Assembly: GCA_025766275.1 (NCBI GenBank)
Contig: JAFKAC010000012.1
Span: 62,001 to 126,000 of the forward strand
Direction: 5' to 3'
Source: Lactarius indigo
Lineage: Eukaryota; Basidiomycota; Agaricomycetes; Russulales; Russulaceae
DNA length: 64,000 nucleotides
The first letter of the stretch is position 1; every line of letters begins with the position of its first letter. The translations under genes and the position numbers were made by a program. The notes under the pieces were generated by a model, which saw only the letters and a program-made list of their open reading frames with translations, did not search any database and was not told the origin of the DNA. This document shows positions 22,931 through 34,600 of the stretch, in pieces.

Positions 22931-24231
22931 GCTACTGTATCCGCTGCAGTCTACACTGGCAGTGGCGGTGACTTCCAGTGGCAGCTATTCCAGGCATGCA
23001 CTCATATACTCGACCAAAATCGAAAAGGGAAGGGGCCGGAAGATGTCCCATGAAACCTACACAAGTGGTGCATGCGACTCTTACATACGATTCTGCGCCT
23101 TAGTCACCGGCCGCCGGCATTGGTCGCCGGTCGTCAATCATACCCAGTGGGAAATGCATCTCAGGCCAGGGCCCATGGGATACGTAGCTTGGGAAATGGA
23201 ACCATGACAAATTTTACAGAAGGTAAAGGAGGAACTGCACAATGACTCAGATCTACATGTTACGGTGGCCTACAGTACACAACCCGCCTTCTGGCGGTTA
23301 ATGATGTACTCATCCTCTTGTTCATCCGAGTCACGGTTTTTGAAGAAAGACCGAATGCCAATATCGGGTAAAAAGAGGGTGCATGCATCACTTTGTACCT
23401 CGGCGCATTCAAGAAAAGGTTCAAGTTGTGCCCGGGGAATATAATTGCCAAGCGCGCAACATGACTCGTGATATCCTACTCCTACTGTACTTTACGGATC
23501 AGGCCAAGGTCGGGGCCGTCGGGTTGAATGATACTACTGTATTACTGTAGGCGCCGCTGGGATTACTGTTTGCTGCGGTATCTTCTCTTTTAGGATCCAA
23601 ACTTGAAGCTTGAAAGCTCCCTGCTGACCTAGGCGTCCAACACTTAGGGGCGTCCTGAGTCGGCAGTGTAGGCAGCGTGAAGACTCGGAATGTACCTCCA
23701 CTCCAACACTGGCAAGTACCCCTTTAGCAGGAGGCCCTGCAGTGAGCACAGGTTAGTGGGGTCAGCGTTGTTGTTCGCCACAGGTACTAGTAGTAAGCAC
23801 GAATGCACCGAGACTACTAGTAGAAGGGCAAAGGCGATGTGACTGAGCCTGATCTGCTTGATAACTACGAGGTAATCATGACACAGGTCCCTAAGGTTAG
23901 GTTTTGACCGATTTTGGCCCTCGGGATCCGGTCTCCCTTTCTGTCGTTATCTAAAAGAAAATCACGATGTTAGATGTAAACAAGATAGACCAAGGGGACG
24001 ACGGTCCGAGGCTTGGGCTCTAATACAATCAAACTGAGTCACGTGCCAGTTTACAGACTAGTTTTCAAGTTCTGTGCCAGTGCGTGTTCTATGCGTGTTC
24101 TATCTACCCATGATCAAGCAAGGTGAAAAGACCCAAGCCATTCATGTTTTTCATTATTTTTGACGCCCAGATGTGTCGTGAATCCTGTCCCACAAGAGTG
24201 AGACAATCAGGTCGACAGATATCGCGCCCAC
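22931..24231. other. Spacer between FAD oxidase 2 and the inverted amidase
   Basis: 22931-23210 is the FAD oxidase promoter. 23230-23950 holds no recognised gene. About 23960-24231 is the inverted 5' flank of the third amidase copy (ATCAAACTGAGTCACGTGCC matches the flank of amidase 2 in reverse). Confidence 0.5.
24035..24045 (+). promoter_or_regulatory. TGAGTCACGTG composite site upstream of amidase relic 3
   Basis: This is the same composite as at 5536-5546 and 9672-9682. It lies about 187 bp before the position of the lost amidase start and in the same orientation relative to the gene. Confidence 0.5.
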
Positions 24232-25400
24232 TTGCAACGAGTACTATCAGACACAGAGTCTGGGTCTTATGGGCCGTCTTCATATTTCTGACATTTCAGT
24301 TCTTGCTCTGTGGTGGCCCAGGTGGAAGTACTGTTACGTACCCTGTTCAACTGCCTGACCTTTATGAGGCATCAATCCCCGAGCTGCAATGCGGACTAGG
24401 AAATGGCCATTTCACGAGCGTTGACCTCGTAAAGGTGCCTCCCCCGTCCATTATTCCCCCTGTGGACGCTCACTCGTTGCGTTCTCACAGGCTTACTTCG
24501 CCCGCATCGAGGAGGTCAATCCTGCAAGGACCCACCCTCCGCGCCGCCGTCGAGCTCAACCCAAGCGCGCTCGAGCAAGCAGCAGACCTTGATCCTGAAC
24601 ACAAAACATTGGGTCCGCGTGGTCCGCTCCATAGGGTCCCAATATTTGCTCAAGGACAACATTGCCACCCGCGCAAGTGATGGTACGCACCCTATTCCGA
24701 TGTGCCCATCGCCCGACGATGCGGAAATTTTATACCGTTTAGGCATGAATACCACCTCGGGTTCATATGCGCCCCTCGGCTCCATCCCACCACAAAATTT
24801 GACCGTCATCGCCAAACTGCGCGCAGCTGGTGCTGTACTACTGGGGCAAGCCAATCTCTCCGAGTGGGCGCATTTCCGCGGTGTTCTTCCGCCGGGATTC
24901 TCGGGCCGAGGTGGACAGTGTCCGTATTTCCCGATCGCGGAACGCTCGGGGTCATCTTCCGGCGCGGGGATTGCGAGTGCGATTGGACTCGCGGCTGCAG
25001 CGCAGGAATTGGAAACCGACGGTTCGATTTTTCCACCAAGCAGTCGTCAGAATCTGGTAGGCATCAAGCCTGCCGTGGGATTGACAATCATTGACCTCTC
25101 GTGCGGGCGGTACGCGTCCGTATAAAATGTGTACAGCGGTCGTCCATTAATGGCTCACAGTTATACCGATTTCGGAGAATCAGGACACCGTTGGCTCAAT
25201 GGCCCGGAGCGTTGTCCACGCCGCCATTATCCTCACCACTATCGCGGGACGCGATCCCCTCGATAACTTTACCCTGCTCACGCTCCAGATTTCTCCGGGG
25301 TACCGAGGAAAGACGCTCTCCAAGGTGTACGTCTAGGAGCTCCTCGACTCATTCTGAGCAGTGATCCCAATATCGACCGTGCTTTCGATGCGTCGCAATA
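24232..25400 (+). pseudogene. Amidase (amidase signature family), copy 3, inverted relic
   Basis: This third amidase copy is on the opposite strand from the other two. The ATG is TTG (24232) and one base is missing just after it. Recognisable parts are the leader VLWAVFIFLTFQFLLCGG, exon 2 (AYFARIEEVNPARTHPPR.. and a Lys motif YLLKDNIATRASD in a shifted frame) and exon 3 (MNTTSGSYAPLGSIPP to SGSSSGAGIASAIG). The nucleophile segment is altered to QELETDGSI, with the family's GT lost. Homology stops near 25400 after the NIDRAFDAS region, so the C-terminal third is absent. Non-functional. It sits between FAD oxidases 2 and 3. Confidence 0.82.
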
Positions 25401-25756
25401 TCACCCGCGCGGCCGCGACAAGACCTATCCCACAAGACCATCATGCACCCGATTGGGTAGCTGGGGAGCAGACGGCCAGGCTCTTATCCAATCTATCGTC
25501 TCTCAGGAGACTATAACCTCTCGAATGTCGGTAGTACACACCTCTTTCATCTACTACCGCCTTTCATAAAGGGCTGACAACCAAAAGAATCCGGCTCCCC
25601 GAAGGAGTGGAGGAGACTTGGGACATCGGCGAAGGAAACACCGGAACGTCGACTCAGTATAAATGTATTAAAGAGTAGAATTTAGTAATTTACCCTCATG
25701 CGCAAAATAACAATGGGTCCAAAATAAAAAGGAAAGTGTTAGGATCGACAATCCAT
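25401..25756. other. Short spacer before FAD oxidase 3
   Basis: No gene seen. It contains the breakpoint where amidase homology ends (near 25400) and the 3' flank of FAD oxidase 3. Confidence 0.5.
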
Positions 25757-27744
25757 TCAAAATTTGAAACCTCCTGTGAGACCCATCACGTTCTTCGGAT
25801 CAATGGCCCGTTTCAACTTTCGCAACCTCGGCAAATTCTGACCATACATATCCTCCAGCGGCGTATCGAACAACGCATAGTTCGGGTACACTGCCGCGCG
25901 TTTCACATCCTGTCCGTCCTTCAGGGCGGCCGCTCGAAGAGTGTTCGCATTCTGACGCTGCGCATGGAGCATCGTCTGGTCCAAAGTCGCATTTGACCAA
26001 GTGAAGGTTAGGAAGGAAGGGAAGTAGGTTAGGGAACGATCGGGCGGGTAGGCGGACGGCGCTCCATGGGAGAACAGGGTACTATCGAAGGGTTCCATAA
26101 TAGCCACGACGAACGCGTCCGACTCCAGGGCTGTGAGCTCCTTGCCCCAGAACTAAAAAAAAAAAACATGTAAACCGGCCTGCTCGATGAACATGACACA
26201 AGAATATCCGCACCGTGACCTGATCGGTTATCGCATCGAGGAAGTTAGGCGAATATTTGGTGGTGGGGAACCCACAATAGCTCCCACTGCCGGAGCTAGA
26301 TAAGCGCTTTTATCCAACCCACGGTGAACTGGATACTCACCGATTGCCAGGTGGGGTAGCACTTGAAGCGGCCTTGACAAATTCCGTAAACGACCTAGTG
26401 TCTACGTTTGTCTGTTGATTAGGAATGCTTAGGAAGTTGTCGAAAATTCCCGAGGGACGACTAGGGCCATCATAGAATATAAGGGTAGTCGAGACGATCT
26501 GGGGGGGAAGCACGTAAGAATCCTAGTCTCGATACTGTGAGTAGAGAGGAAGACTAACCCCTCCAGATGTGTAGGCAAAAGCCGTATTTAGCGAAGCCTT
26601 TGTGTCTGTGACTTTGCTAGTAAATTCTGCGACCGCATTCTTCACTGCATCTAGTTGATCCGGTCCATATACAATAGCACCGCCCTGCAGTCCACGTGAA
26701 TCATATCGAAACCGTACTTTACGAAATCTGTCAAGGGTACTGACCCATACTTGGCCCTGCGGATATGACTTGACCGTCAATTTTGTCACGATTCCCTGAT
26801 GATACCTTTAGTCTTCCGATGCAAGAGACCGCCGAGTAACGCACGAAGTTATTCCCACCACCCTGCAAGGAAAAGTCAGCCAAGGGAACCAACGAGAGTT
26901 GTTCAAGTTGCATCCGCTTACCCTAAGTGCAAACCAAAGGTCGTGGTGGTTTGCTTCTGTCGCCGTTGTGACGGTGCCATTCGGCAGCACAAGCTCAAAC
27001 GCAATAACGTTGTCGATGGCGAGTCCATACTGATTAGACAGGAAGGAGTAGCCTGGAAGAATCCAGATGAATATTGTTAGGAACTAGCAGTCGTCACTTA
27101 CCTCCGCCAAGTGTGAGTCCACCAACACCAACTCCAGAAATTCTTCCACCAATCACATTCACTCCATACGGGTCTAGCCGTTCATAAACGTCGTCCCATG
27201 TGAGGCCAGGCCCAAGTTCGACAGTGTGAGCTTCAGTGTTGACATTGAAGGTGTTGAAGCGGGCGAGAGAAATCTGGACGCCGCGAGTGGAGGAGAAGCC
27301 ACGGTTTGTGGCATGGCCACCACTCTTGACGCCAAATTGTGTGCTTGTCGTTCTCAGAACATGCAACTGTCGTCTGTGGTCAGTCGTGGTGTGCAGTTGT
27401 GTTGGATATGCGTACGATCAGGCCGAGGTCTTTGGTAGAACCAGGCTCAACAGAGCAAGCAGACAGCTCGGAGTTGGAGACGAACGAATGTTCATTATCG
27501 GAGGTGTACCCATTCGAAGCTATCGACATGTCAGCGTGCTAAATAGTAGGCACCCACAACACGATGAACGGTGCTTACGAGGGAAAAATACTTGCGACGC
27601 GTTCGACACGGCGGACACGATTTGCTGGCAGACGGCTTGAGCATTATAACGAGGAGCATGCCTGGTTGAAAGATCGGGAATGCTACTGGAAAGGGAGCCA
27701 GAGACGATCGAGAGGGCGCTGAAAGTGAAAAGAAGAGTACGCAT
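25757..27744 (-). CDS. FAD-linked oxidase (PCMH + BBE domains), copy 3
   Basis: This is the third tandem paralogue. Its signal peptide is MRTLLFTFSALSIVSGSLSS and the mature part begins near SIPDLSTRHAPR. The PCMH domain has VKSGGHATNRGFSSTRG with the covalent-FAD His and INVIGGR-like/VGVGGLTLGGG elements. The substrate-domain segments GAIVYGPDQLDAVKNAV and SPNFLDAITDQ-like follow. The BBE domain is YPNYALFDTPLEDMYG...VMGLTGGFKF. It has the same intron positions as copies 1 and 2. Divergence is highest near the C-terminus, where the pre-BBE region has FWGKELTALES-type sequence instead of the WGSRLTPLD-type sequence of the other copies. That divergence could mean a different substrate or partner. 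Confidence 0.83.
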
Positions 27745-28436
27745 GCTGTCCTGTGCGGTCCACAGGGATGGCAGTCACTTGCAACTGTCCTAGGCATACT
27801 TTTATACTGTGGTCAAGCGGCAAGCGACCTGGAACAGTGAGCATCGTTCTTCTGTCGACGCGCCGCTTAGCTGTGGAGTTCGAGTCAGAGAATATGACCA
27901 CCTACAGTACCGGTACGAGAGCGCAACTCAGACGCGATGCTCCACGCGATGGACGCTGCGATTGCTCTTTCCCAAATCGATCCACCGCTTTGAGTCGATT
28001 AAAAAAAGGAAAGGCGGGACGTATTGCCGACAACGGGAGCAATGGACCGAACCGGGAGCCACGTGAACCTTGCCGCAATGCCGATCTGATGTGTCCGAGC
28101 AACCGGATCTCGTTAATGATTGATGTTGATGGGAACTGGAAGTGAACGATGGGAGCTGAACACAGATTTTCATGGCAGTACAACCTAATAATAGCGTGGA
28201 TAACCCATAACCCCATAGCGAGGTGCATAAGTCCGTCAGACCCTCGAGCAGACCCTTCCCCCCTGGCAAAAACACACGGTATCTGGTGAACTAAGTGTCA
28301 AATGCTAACAACAGAATGGACGAGTCCGGCAGGCGACCAACAAGCGACAACCTAATTAGCTAAACATTAAATTACATAAGCCAGTACGTCTCAATCCCGG
28401 TCGTTTCAACTTACGGTGGCACTGGCACACGGTGAT
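27745..28436. other. Intergenic region upstream of FAD oxidase 3
   Basis: No gene recognised. It contains the FAD oxidase 3 promoter and the 3' flank of a possible small gene. Confidence 0.4.
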
Positions 28437-28851
28437 CTAAATGATACAGTGGATAGAGGGGCGCATGATGACACCGCTGCATGACACCCCCGTTTCCGCA
28501 TCCCCTTTGGGTGGAAACGACGTTCTCCAGGCCACGAACATGGTGTTAACTGATTTGGGAGAATCTGTGGTGAAGACTCACTCGTAGGTCTTGTCAATTT
28601 ACGTAACCCGTAACAACTTGAACACAGATTATCCACGGCTGAACTATTCTGCTGCGATTTTGTTCTGAACTACAGTAACTTAGAAGAGAAAGAAATTCCA
28701 AGTTGTCATGGGGTTGCAATGTGTAACTGTACTTACTAAGTAAAAGACCCAGGCCATCGTCTTCGTTTGTTGCCACGGTTACTGCACTGACAGTGCCGCA
28801 GCAGGCCGCCATCACAGCCGCAACAAGACCTTGATCAGCCAAACTCACCAT
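28437..28851 (-). CDS. Possible small three-exon protein divergent from NoxA
   Basis: A small gene is suggested by an ATG at 28851 and an open first exon encoding MVSLADQGLVAAVMAACCGT and then VATNEDDGLGLLL. A perfect GTAAGT donor follows near 28738. The second exon (from about 28674) is Cys-containing (NLCSSCYGLRKLTRPT) and ends at GTGAGT. The third ends with a stop at 28437-28439. A hydrophobic start with CC followed by a Cys-rich middle is plausible for a short membrane-associated protein. I do not recognise the family with certainty. Its start is only 136 bp from the NoxA ATG, so the two would share a promoter. Confidence 0.35.
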
Positions 28852-28986
28852 CAGTGTAACTCTCTTTTCTTTCCTCCCCTCATTCAACCTCACCTTCAGG
28901 CCGGCCCTTCCAAAGTCTTTCTCCTTTTTCTCTTCGCGCAGGTCGACACGAACGAGATACATAGATACACTAACTCCCCCCTAATA

Positions 28987-31181
28987 ATGGCCCCGAATCG
29001 CGACGACGATTTCGATTTCTCAGACGGCAGACAGTCCCAGTTCGAAGAACATCCGGACCTCAAAATCGATGCCGACGGTCTCCAGCCTGCCCACCTCCAG
29101 CGCAACAAGACCGAGCGTAGGCGGCTCCAGGGCCTCCAACGCTCAACCACGACGACCTCGCGGGTCGTACGACCCTACGAGCCCAAGACCTTCGCCGAAA
29201 AATGGCGACATTGGATGATCAACGAGGGCGGCAAACGCCTCTTTTTCTTCGTCTGGGTTTTCCTCCACCTCCTCGTGGTTGCCTTGGGTATCTTGCACTA
29301 CGGCCTAAAGGACAACCTCACTACGGCCCGTGCGACGTTCGGCATCACCTTCAGTGCGTTCTCACTATTTTTTTTTTGGTCTTTTCTTGACGACCCATAT
29401 ACATTGCAGCCATCGCCCGTGCCGCTGCCCTCGTCCTCCATGTCGACGTCATCTTTATCCTCCTCCCCGTCTGCCGCAACTTTATCTCCCTGCTCCGTCG
29501 CACGCCCCTCAATCATGTCATCCCGTTCGACAAGAACATCACCTTTCACAAGGCCACCGCATGGTCCATCGTCGCCGGCACAGTCGTGCACGTCGCGGCA
29601 CACATGGTCAATTTCACCAAGCTCGCGCTGGCCGACACCGACGCCAAGACCGGTGGTGCCAAGTTTGTCGCCTTCCTCAACGCCAACTTTGCCACTGGAC
29701 CCGGCCTCACTGGGTGGATCATGACCGTCGTTCTCGGCATCATGGTCTGGTATGCTATGGAGAAGCGTCGCAGGGCCAACTTTGAGCGCTTCTGGTACTC
29801 CCACCACCTCTTCATCGTCTTCTTCATCTGCTGGCAGCTCCACGGTATGTTCTGCATGATCAAGCCCGACCGCCCCCCATACTGCTCCTGGAACACCATC
29901 GGCGTCTTCTGGGTGCGTCTGCCCTTGTTTTCGTCAGAGACAATAATTCCGTTTTTGACCATGATCACGTGACCTATTCACAGCGTTACTGGCTTGTCGG
30001 TGGCCTCATCTGGATCTACGAGCGCGTCCTCCGCGAAGTCCGTTCGCGCCATCGGACGTATGTCTCAAAGGTGATCCAGCACCCGTCCAACGTGATGGAG
30101 ATTCAGATCAAGAAGGAAAAGACGACTACTCGCGCAGGCCAATACATCTTCATCTGCTGCCCAGAGATCTCCTACTTCCAGTGGCACCCCTTCACTCTCA
30201 CCAGGTACGTTGCCTCCCCCGTGCCCTTTCGCCATCCCACACAGTAAACTGAAATAATTCTCTCGTAGCGCCCCCGAGGAAGACTACATCTCTGTCCACA
30301 TCCGTGTCGTCGGTGATTTCACGCGCGACTTTGCCAAAGCACTCGGCTGCGACTTTGACAAGAAGAGCGACAAGGGCGAGAAAGACCCCGGTGGCAAGGT
30401 CATCGGTACGAGCGCGAACCCGCCCCTGAACCGTGTGCTTCCCCGCGTCATGGTCGACGGACCGTTCGGCTCGGCTTCAGAGGACTTTTTGAACTACGAG
30501 ACGGTGCTGCTCGTCGGTGCCGGTATTGGCGTCACACCTTTCGCCTCGTGAGTCAGGGTTGTTGAGCCGCGTTCTTCATTGGTTGCTGATGGTCTACTCC
30601 AGGATCCTCAAGTCGATCTGGTACCGCATGAACAACTTCAATAACTCCAAGCCGACGCGTCTCTCCAAGGTACCGTGCTCTATCCTCCCTCCGCAGTGAC
30701 AAAAATATATACTGAACCCTCTCTTCGCGCAGGTCTACTTCACCTGGGTCATCCGCGACTTTGGCTCCGCCGAGTGGTTCCACTCGCTCCTGCACGCGAT
30801 CGAGGAGCAGGACACGCAGAACCGCATCGAGATCAACATCTACCTGACCGCCAAGATCAAGGACGACGACATGACGAACATCTTCGTGCAGGACGTCGGC
30901 GCCGAGAAGGACGCCATCACCTCCCTCCGCGCCCCCACCCACTTTGGCCGCCCGAACTGGGATCCGCGTCTTTTCGAGCATCGCAGAGAAGCACAACGAC
31001 ACCGACGTAGGCGTCTTCTTCTGCGGCCCCGCAGTGCTCTCGCGCCAGCTCCACCAGATGAGCAACAAGTACTCGACGCCCGGTGGCACGCGTTTCTTCT
31101 TTGGAAAGGGTGCGTGCGAATTGTTTTTCGCCTCCAGACCCATTGCTGACGCTTTTTTTTTTTTGTCCAGAGAACTTCTAA
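28987..31181 (+). CDS. noxA: NADPH oxidase, NoxA type (gp91phox family)
   Basis: The product is a superoxide-generating NADPH oxidase, which moves electrons from NADPH through FAD and two haems to O2. There is no EF-hand extension, which fits fungal NoxA. The transmembrane core starts at [18 protein letters not shown]. Haem-ligand His residues lie in [20 protein letters not shown] and in [15 protein letters not shown]. The FAD site is WHPFTLT. NADPH-binding elements are [26 protein letters not shown] and FFCGP. The C-terminus is the conserved FFGKENF-stop. Seven exons with short introns. One extra C at 30964-30965 (GATCCGCG) shifts the frame between FGRPNWD and [10 protein letters not shown]. 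In such a conserved gene this is probably a sequence error. Confidence 0.92.
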
Positions 31182-31690
31182 ACCCTCTTCTCGTTTTGAT
31201 TGAGAATGCGGGATTGTAAGACCTACGGACGGGGTAACGCGGAGGGTGGAAAGGGGACATGATTTCACCATCCGTCGCTGCTGCGTTTTATCATCTCTGA
31301 GAATATAGGTGAACATTTAGGCGAACAATATAAACATACATCGCGTGCGCATATTTATGTAGGGGGTACGTGTATTTTATTTGTTGTGGGTCCAGCTTCC
31401 TTGACCGAACAACCAATGAGCCTTGATGGTCGTTTATGGTCACTTAATGGTTGCTGCAGCGTCGTCAATATAATTTAACTTAACTGTATATCCGCTAGTG
31501 TTTTTTGCTCCAGCTTGTTCATCGACTTCTTCACATTAACTGGTATTAGGGATGTTTTCATCCACTGGCGTGTGTGTATTCGGCATGGTATAGTAGTACC
31601 CCTAGACACCTGTGTCACGGTAGTGATGGTATGTTCCACGTGCTCATCGGTATATCACTGCCCGAGCAGAGGACGACGGTGCGCTCCCCT
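31182..31690. other. 3' regions of NoxA and the GH92 gene
   Basis: This is AT-rich sequence between two converging genes. No reading frame of interest is seen. Confidence 0.6.
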
Positions 31691-34600
31691 TCACGCGAAC
31701 CCACCAGTCGACAGCGAGGGCGGCAAAACGCCACAGGGGATGTTCGGGTCCTCCGTCAACTCGAGCTCGACTGTCGCGCCGCGCACAAACACGTCCCACT
31801 CGATAAAGCAGTTTGACTTCCACGGCTTTCCGTCCACCGTCACGCTCTACAATAAAATGTCACCCACACAATCTGTCAGCGTTCCAACCCTTACTTGAGA
31901 AAAAAAAAAAAATGACGCACCTTGACGAATATCGCCTGCGGCGAAAAATTCTTCACGCGGATGGTCGTCTTGGTCTGGAACAGTGGGTTGAAGAACGACA
32001 CGCTGGGGAAGTACGGAGAGGAGAGGAGGAACTGCTTCGTTGCCGGAACAGGGTACAATCCAGCGAGGATGAACAACGCGTAGCTGCCCATTGCGCCGCT
32101 GTCTGGTAGAGCTAGTTAAAAGTGGGAGAGACGGTAAGATCGGAAAGAGGCATTACCGTCATTACCGGGCAACCCATAAACGGTTGTGTTGAAAAATTGG
32201 GTGATTGTCTGGCGAGAGCGTTGCGTGCTCTTACTCGGGATATTTGCGTAGTGGTACATGAAGGGGATTTGTTGCCCTGGTTCGTCCGTAACATCAAAAT
32301 ACCCCTAAAAAATCAAAACAAATTCAGTCATAAAAGCTTCGTCGCATCAAGAATGACGGGGTACATTGTCAATGATGAAATCCAGCCTGTCAATGAATTT
32401 CTGCCGCCCCCCTTGGAGTTTGATGAGCGTAGCCATGTCGTGCGGAACATACTTGCGACTCAGGTGAGCAAGTGAGCAACAAGCGAGAGGTAGATATTTA
32501 ACTCACTTGAGAGTACTGGAGAGGGAAAGAAAACGGATCACGGTCATTATCGAGTCTACATTTTCAAAGAGTTTCGTACCAGTAGCGGCGAGCCCTCATA
32601 AAACCCATCTACCGCAGTCGGGTCCAAGAAGCACGTCGAGTGAGTCGGGTCGTTGGGACTGCAGTGCCGCGGGTCGGTGTACGTGAACGTGCCGTCCACC
32701 TTTCTCGGCTACCACGCGCGCAAGTCAGAAACCAAACATAAGTACAACGAACCCGGTGCGATGGCATACCTGCATCATGCCAACGACGCTTGGCGGCCCG
32801 TCAGGCATAGTTGTATTGGGATTCCAATTGTTGACAAAGTATCCAGCTCTCGCAGCATACTGTTCCATACATTATATGGACCAAAGAATGCCCCGGCCGA
32901 AGGTAATGCACACCTTTGCAGCGTCAGTCTGATTCCCGAGTAATTTCGCTACTTGAGAGATGGTAAAGTCGTCAAACGCATACTGTTTCGGAGAAGCTGA
33001 GCCGACGGCCTCTTCTGAGACGAGACGAGACGAGTCGGCGCGCACCTCCAACGCACGGGATACAACACGCGCATGAACAGAACCGCCCATGGTCCTGCGA
33101 GCATCCACAGGCAAGTAGTCTAGGGAAGGGGAGTAAAATCTCAAAATGTTGTCGAGCCGGAAGCAGACAGGACGCACGATATTTCTTCCATGCGTCCACC
33201 TGGCGACCCTGAAGATCAAAATTTGGTGGGGGGTCCTCGGCATCGGCGACGAGTGATGCATAGAGGGCCTCGGCAGAGACATTCAGAGAGGCAGCCTGCT
33301 GCTGGAACCTTGTTCCTCTCGGGTCAGCGCTACATAACTCCAAGTCACCCGTAAGCACATACTTGACGAAGAACTCAGCGACGATGGGGTCACCATCTAC
33401 ACAGTGTAAGCTTACTGTGGTCTGTTTCTGCTGAGTCACCTACTGCTTCCGCCCTGTACCCACTGTTTTTGCGTGGCACCGCGACATTCGGGAAGCCACC
33501 CTGTATGCTACAATTCAACGCCCGGGCCTCAAGCAAGGACTCTTCTTGACTTACCTTCATGCTTTTGAATATCGATCATTCCTCGTACAATCTGCGCGAA
33601 CCGCTCTGGGTCATGCAGAGAGTAAAGTGGGTAAAGAGTACGATAGGTGTCCCACTATTGGATGGCCCGCTGAGGACGATACGCAAGGATTACAAAACGA
33701 GACTTACGTTGCAGTAGAACGAGTCATAATACGGTTCAAGTGGAGGACCACAGGGGGTTTTCGCCAGTATCTTCACCGCATCTGGTTCAGATCGTACAGT
33801 GAAAGGACATGAAAACATACTCACAGTCCGCAGGACTGATATGCGTTCGATAGAGCTCGCCGGCCGTCAGACCCGCGAAGCTCGAACGACGCTAATCAAG
33901 CAGGGCTCACCGAGCTATAAAACAAGACGCGCAGATCTTCTTGCCCTTGGGCGATCTCCACCCCGACCCTGCCGAGCAAGTCGTTCCACTCGGCGCGCGC
34001 AGCGTTTGCGACATTGATAAAATCGAAATCGGGAATTTCGGCTTCCGCATTTGCGCAGGCTTGTTCATGTCGAGATCAAAGAAACGCCGCTGCGTACGAA
34101 GATGTCTGTCGGAGCACGCTCGACGGCCGGGAATGTGAGGAGTGCGCCGAAGCGGGGCGGAGGGACCTAATGGGGTTCGGACATGAATCACACCCCAAGC
34201 GACTTGGCAAAGTTAATGATGGGTACCTGATAAGACCTCGGCGGCAGTTCACCGTTCCACGTACAGGGCCGGCTAAAGACCAGACGCCATACTCGACCGG
34301 GGCTACAGTTTGAGGTGACGTTTCCGGGGTTACGATGCGGAAATCGACACAGGTGAATGCCTTATAACGGCCTGGTCCGAAGGAGGCTTGGAAACTGGAT
34401 CCCCCTTTCACATTTTTTGCTCCGGTAAGCGTCGCATTCAGGTAAGGTGCGTGCTTCTACGTACCAGTAACCCTGCCTGTGGACGGGTCGATCGTTATTG
34501 TTGGACCCTGTGAGCTCTGCTGACCGTCATTGGAAATAGTCGACATTTATGCGGGGTAAGAGGCCATGGGCATTGGGTGGGAAAGTGTACCGCTGGAGAG

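Noticed and set aside
28896..29150. Minus-strand open frame opposite NoxA exon 1
   Set aside because: It is an antisense shadow of a well-supported conserved gene and has no motif of its own.
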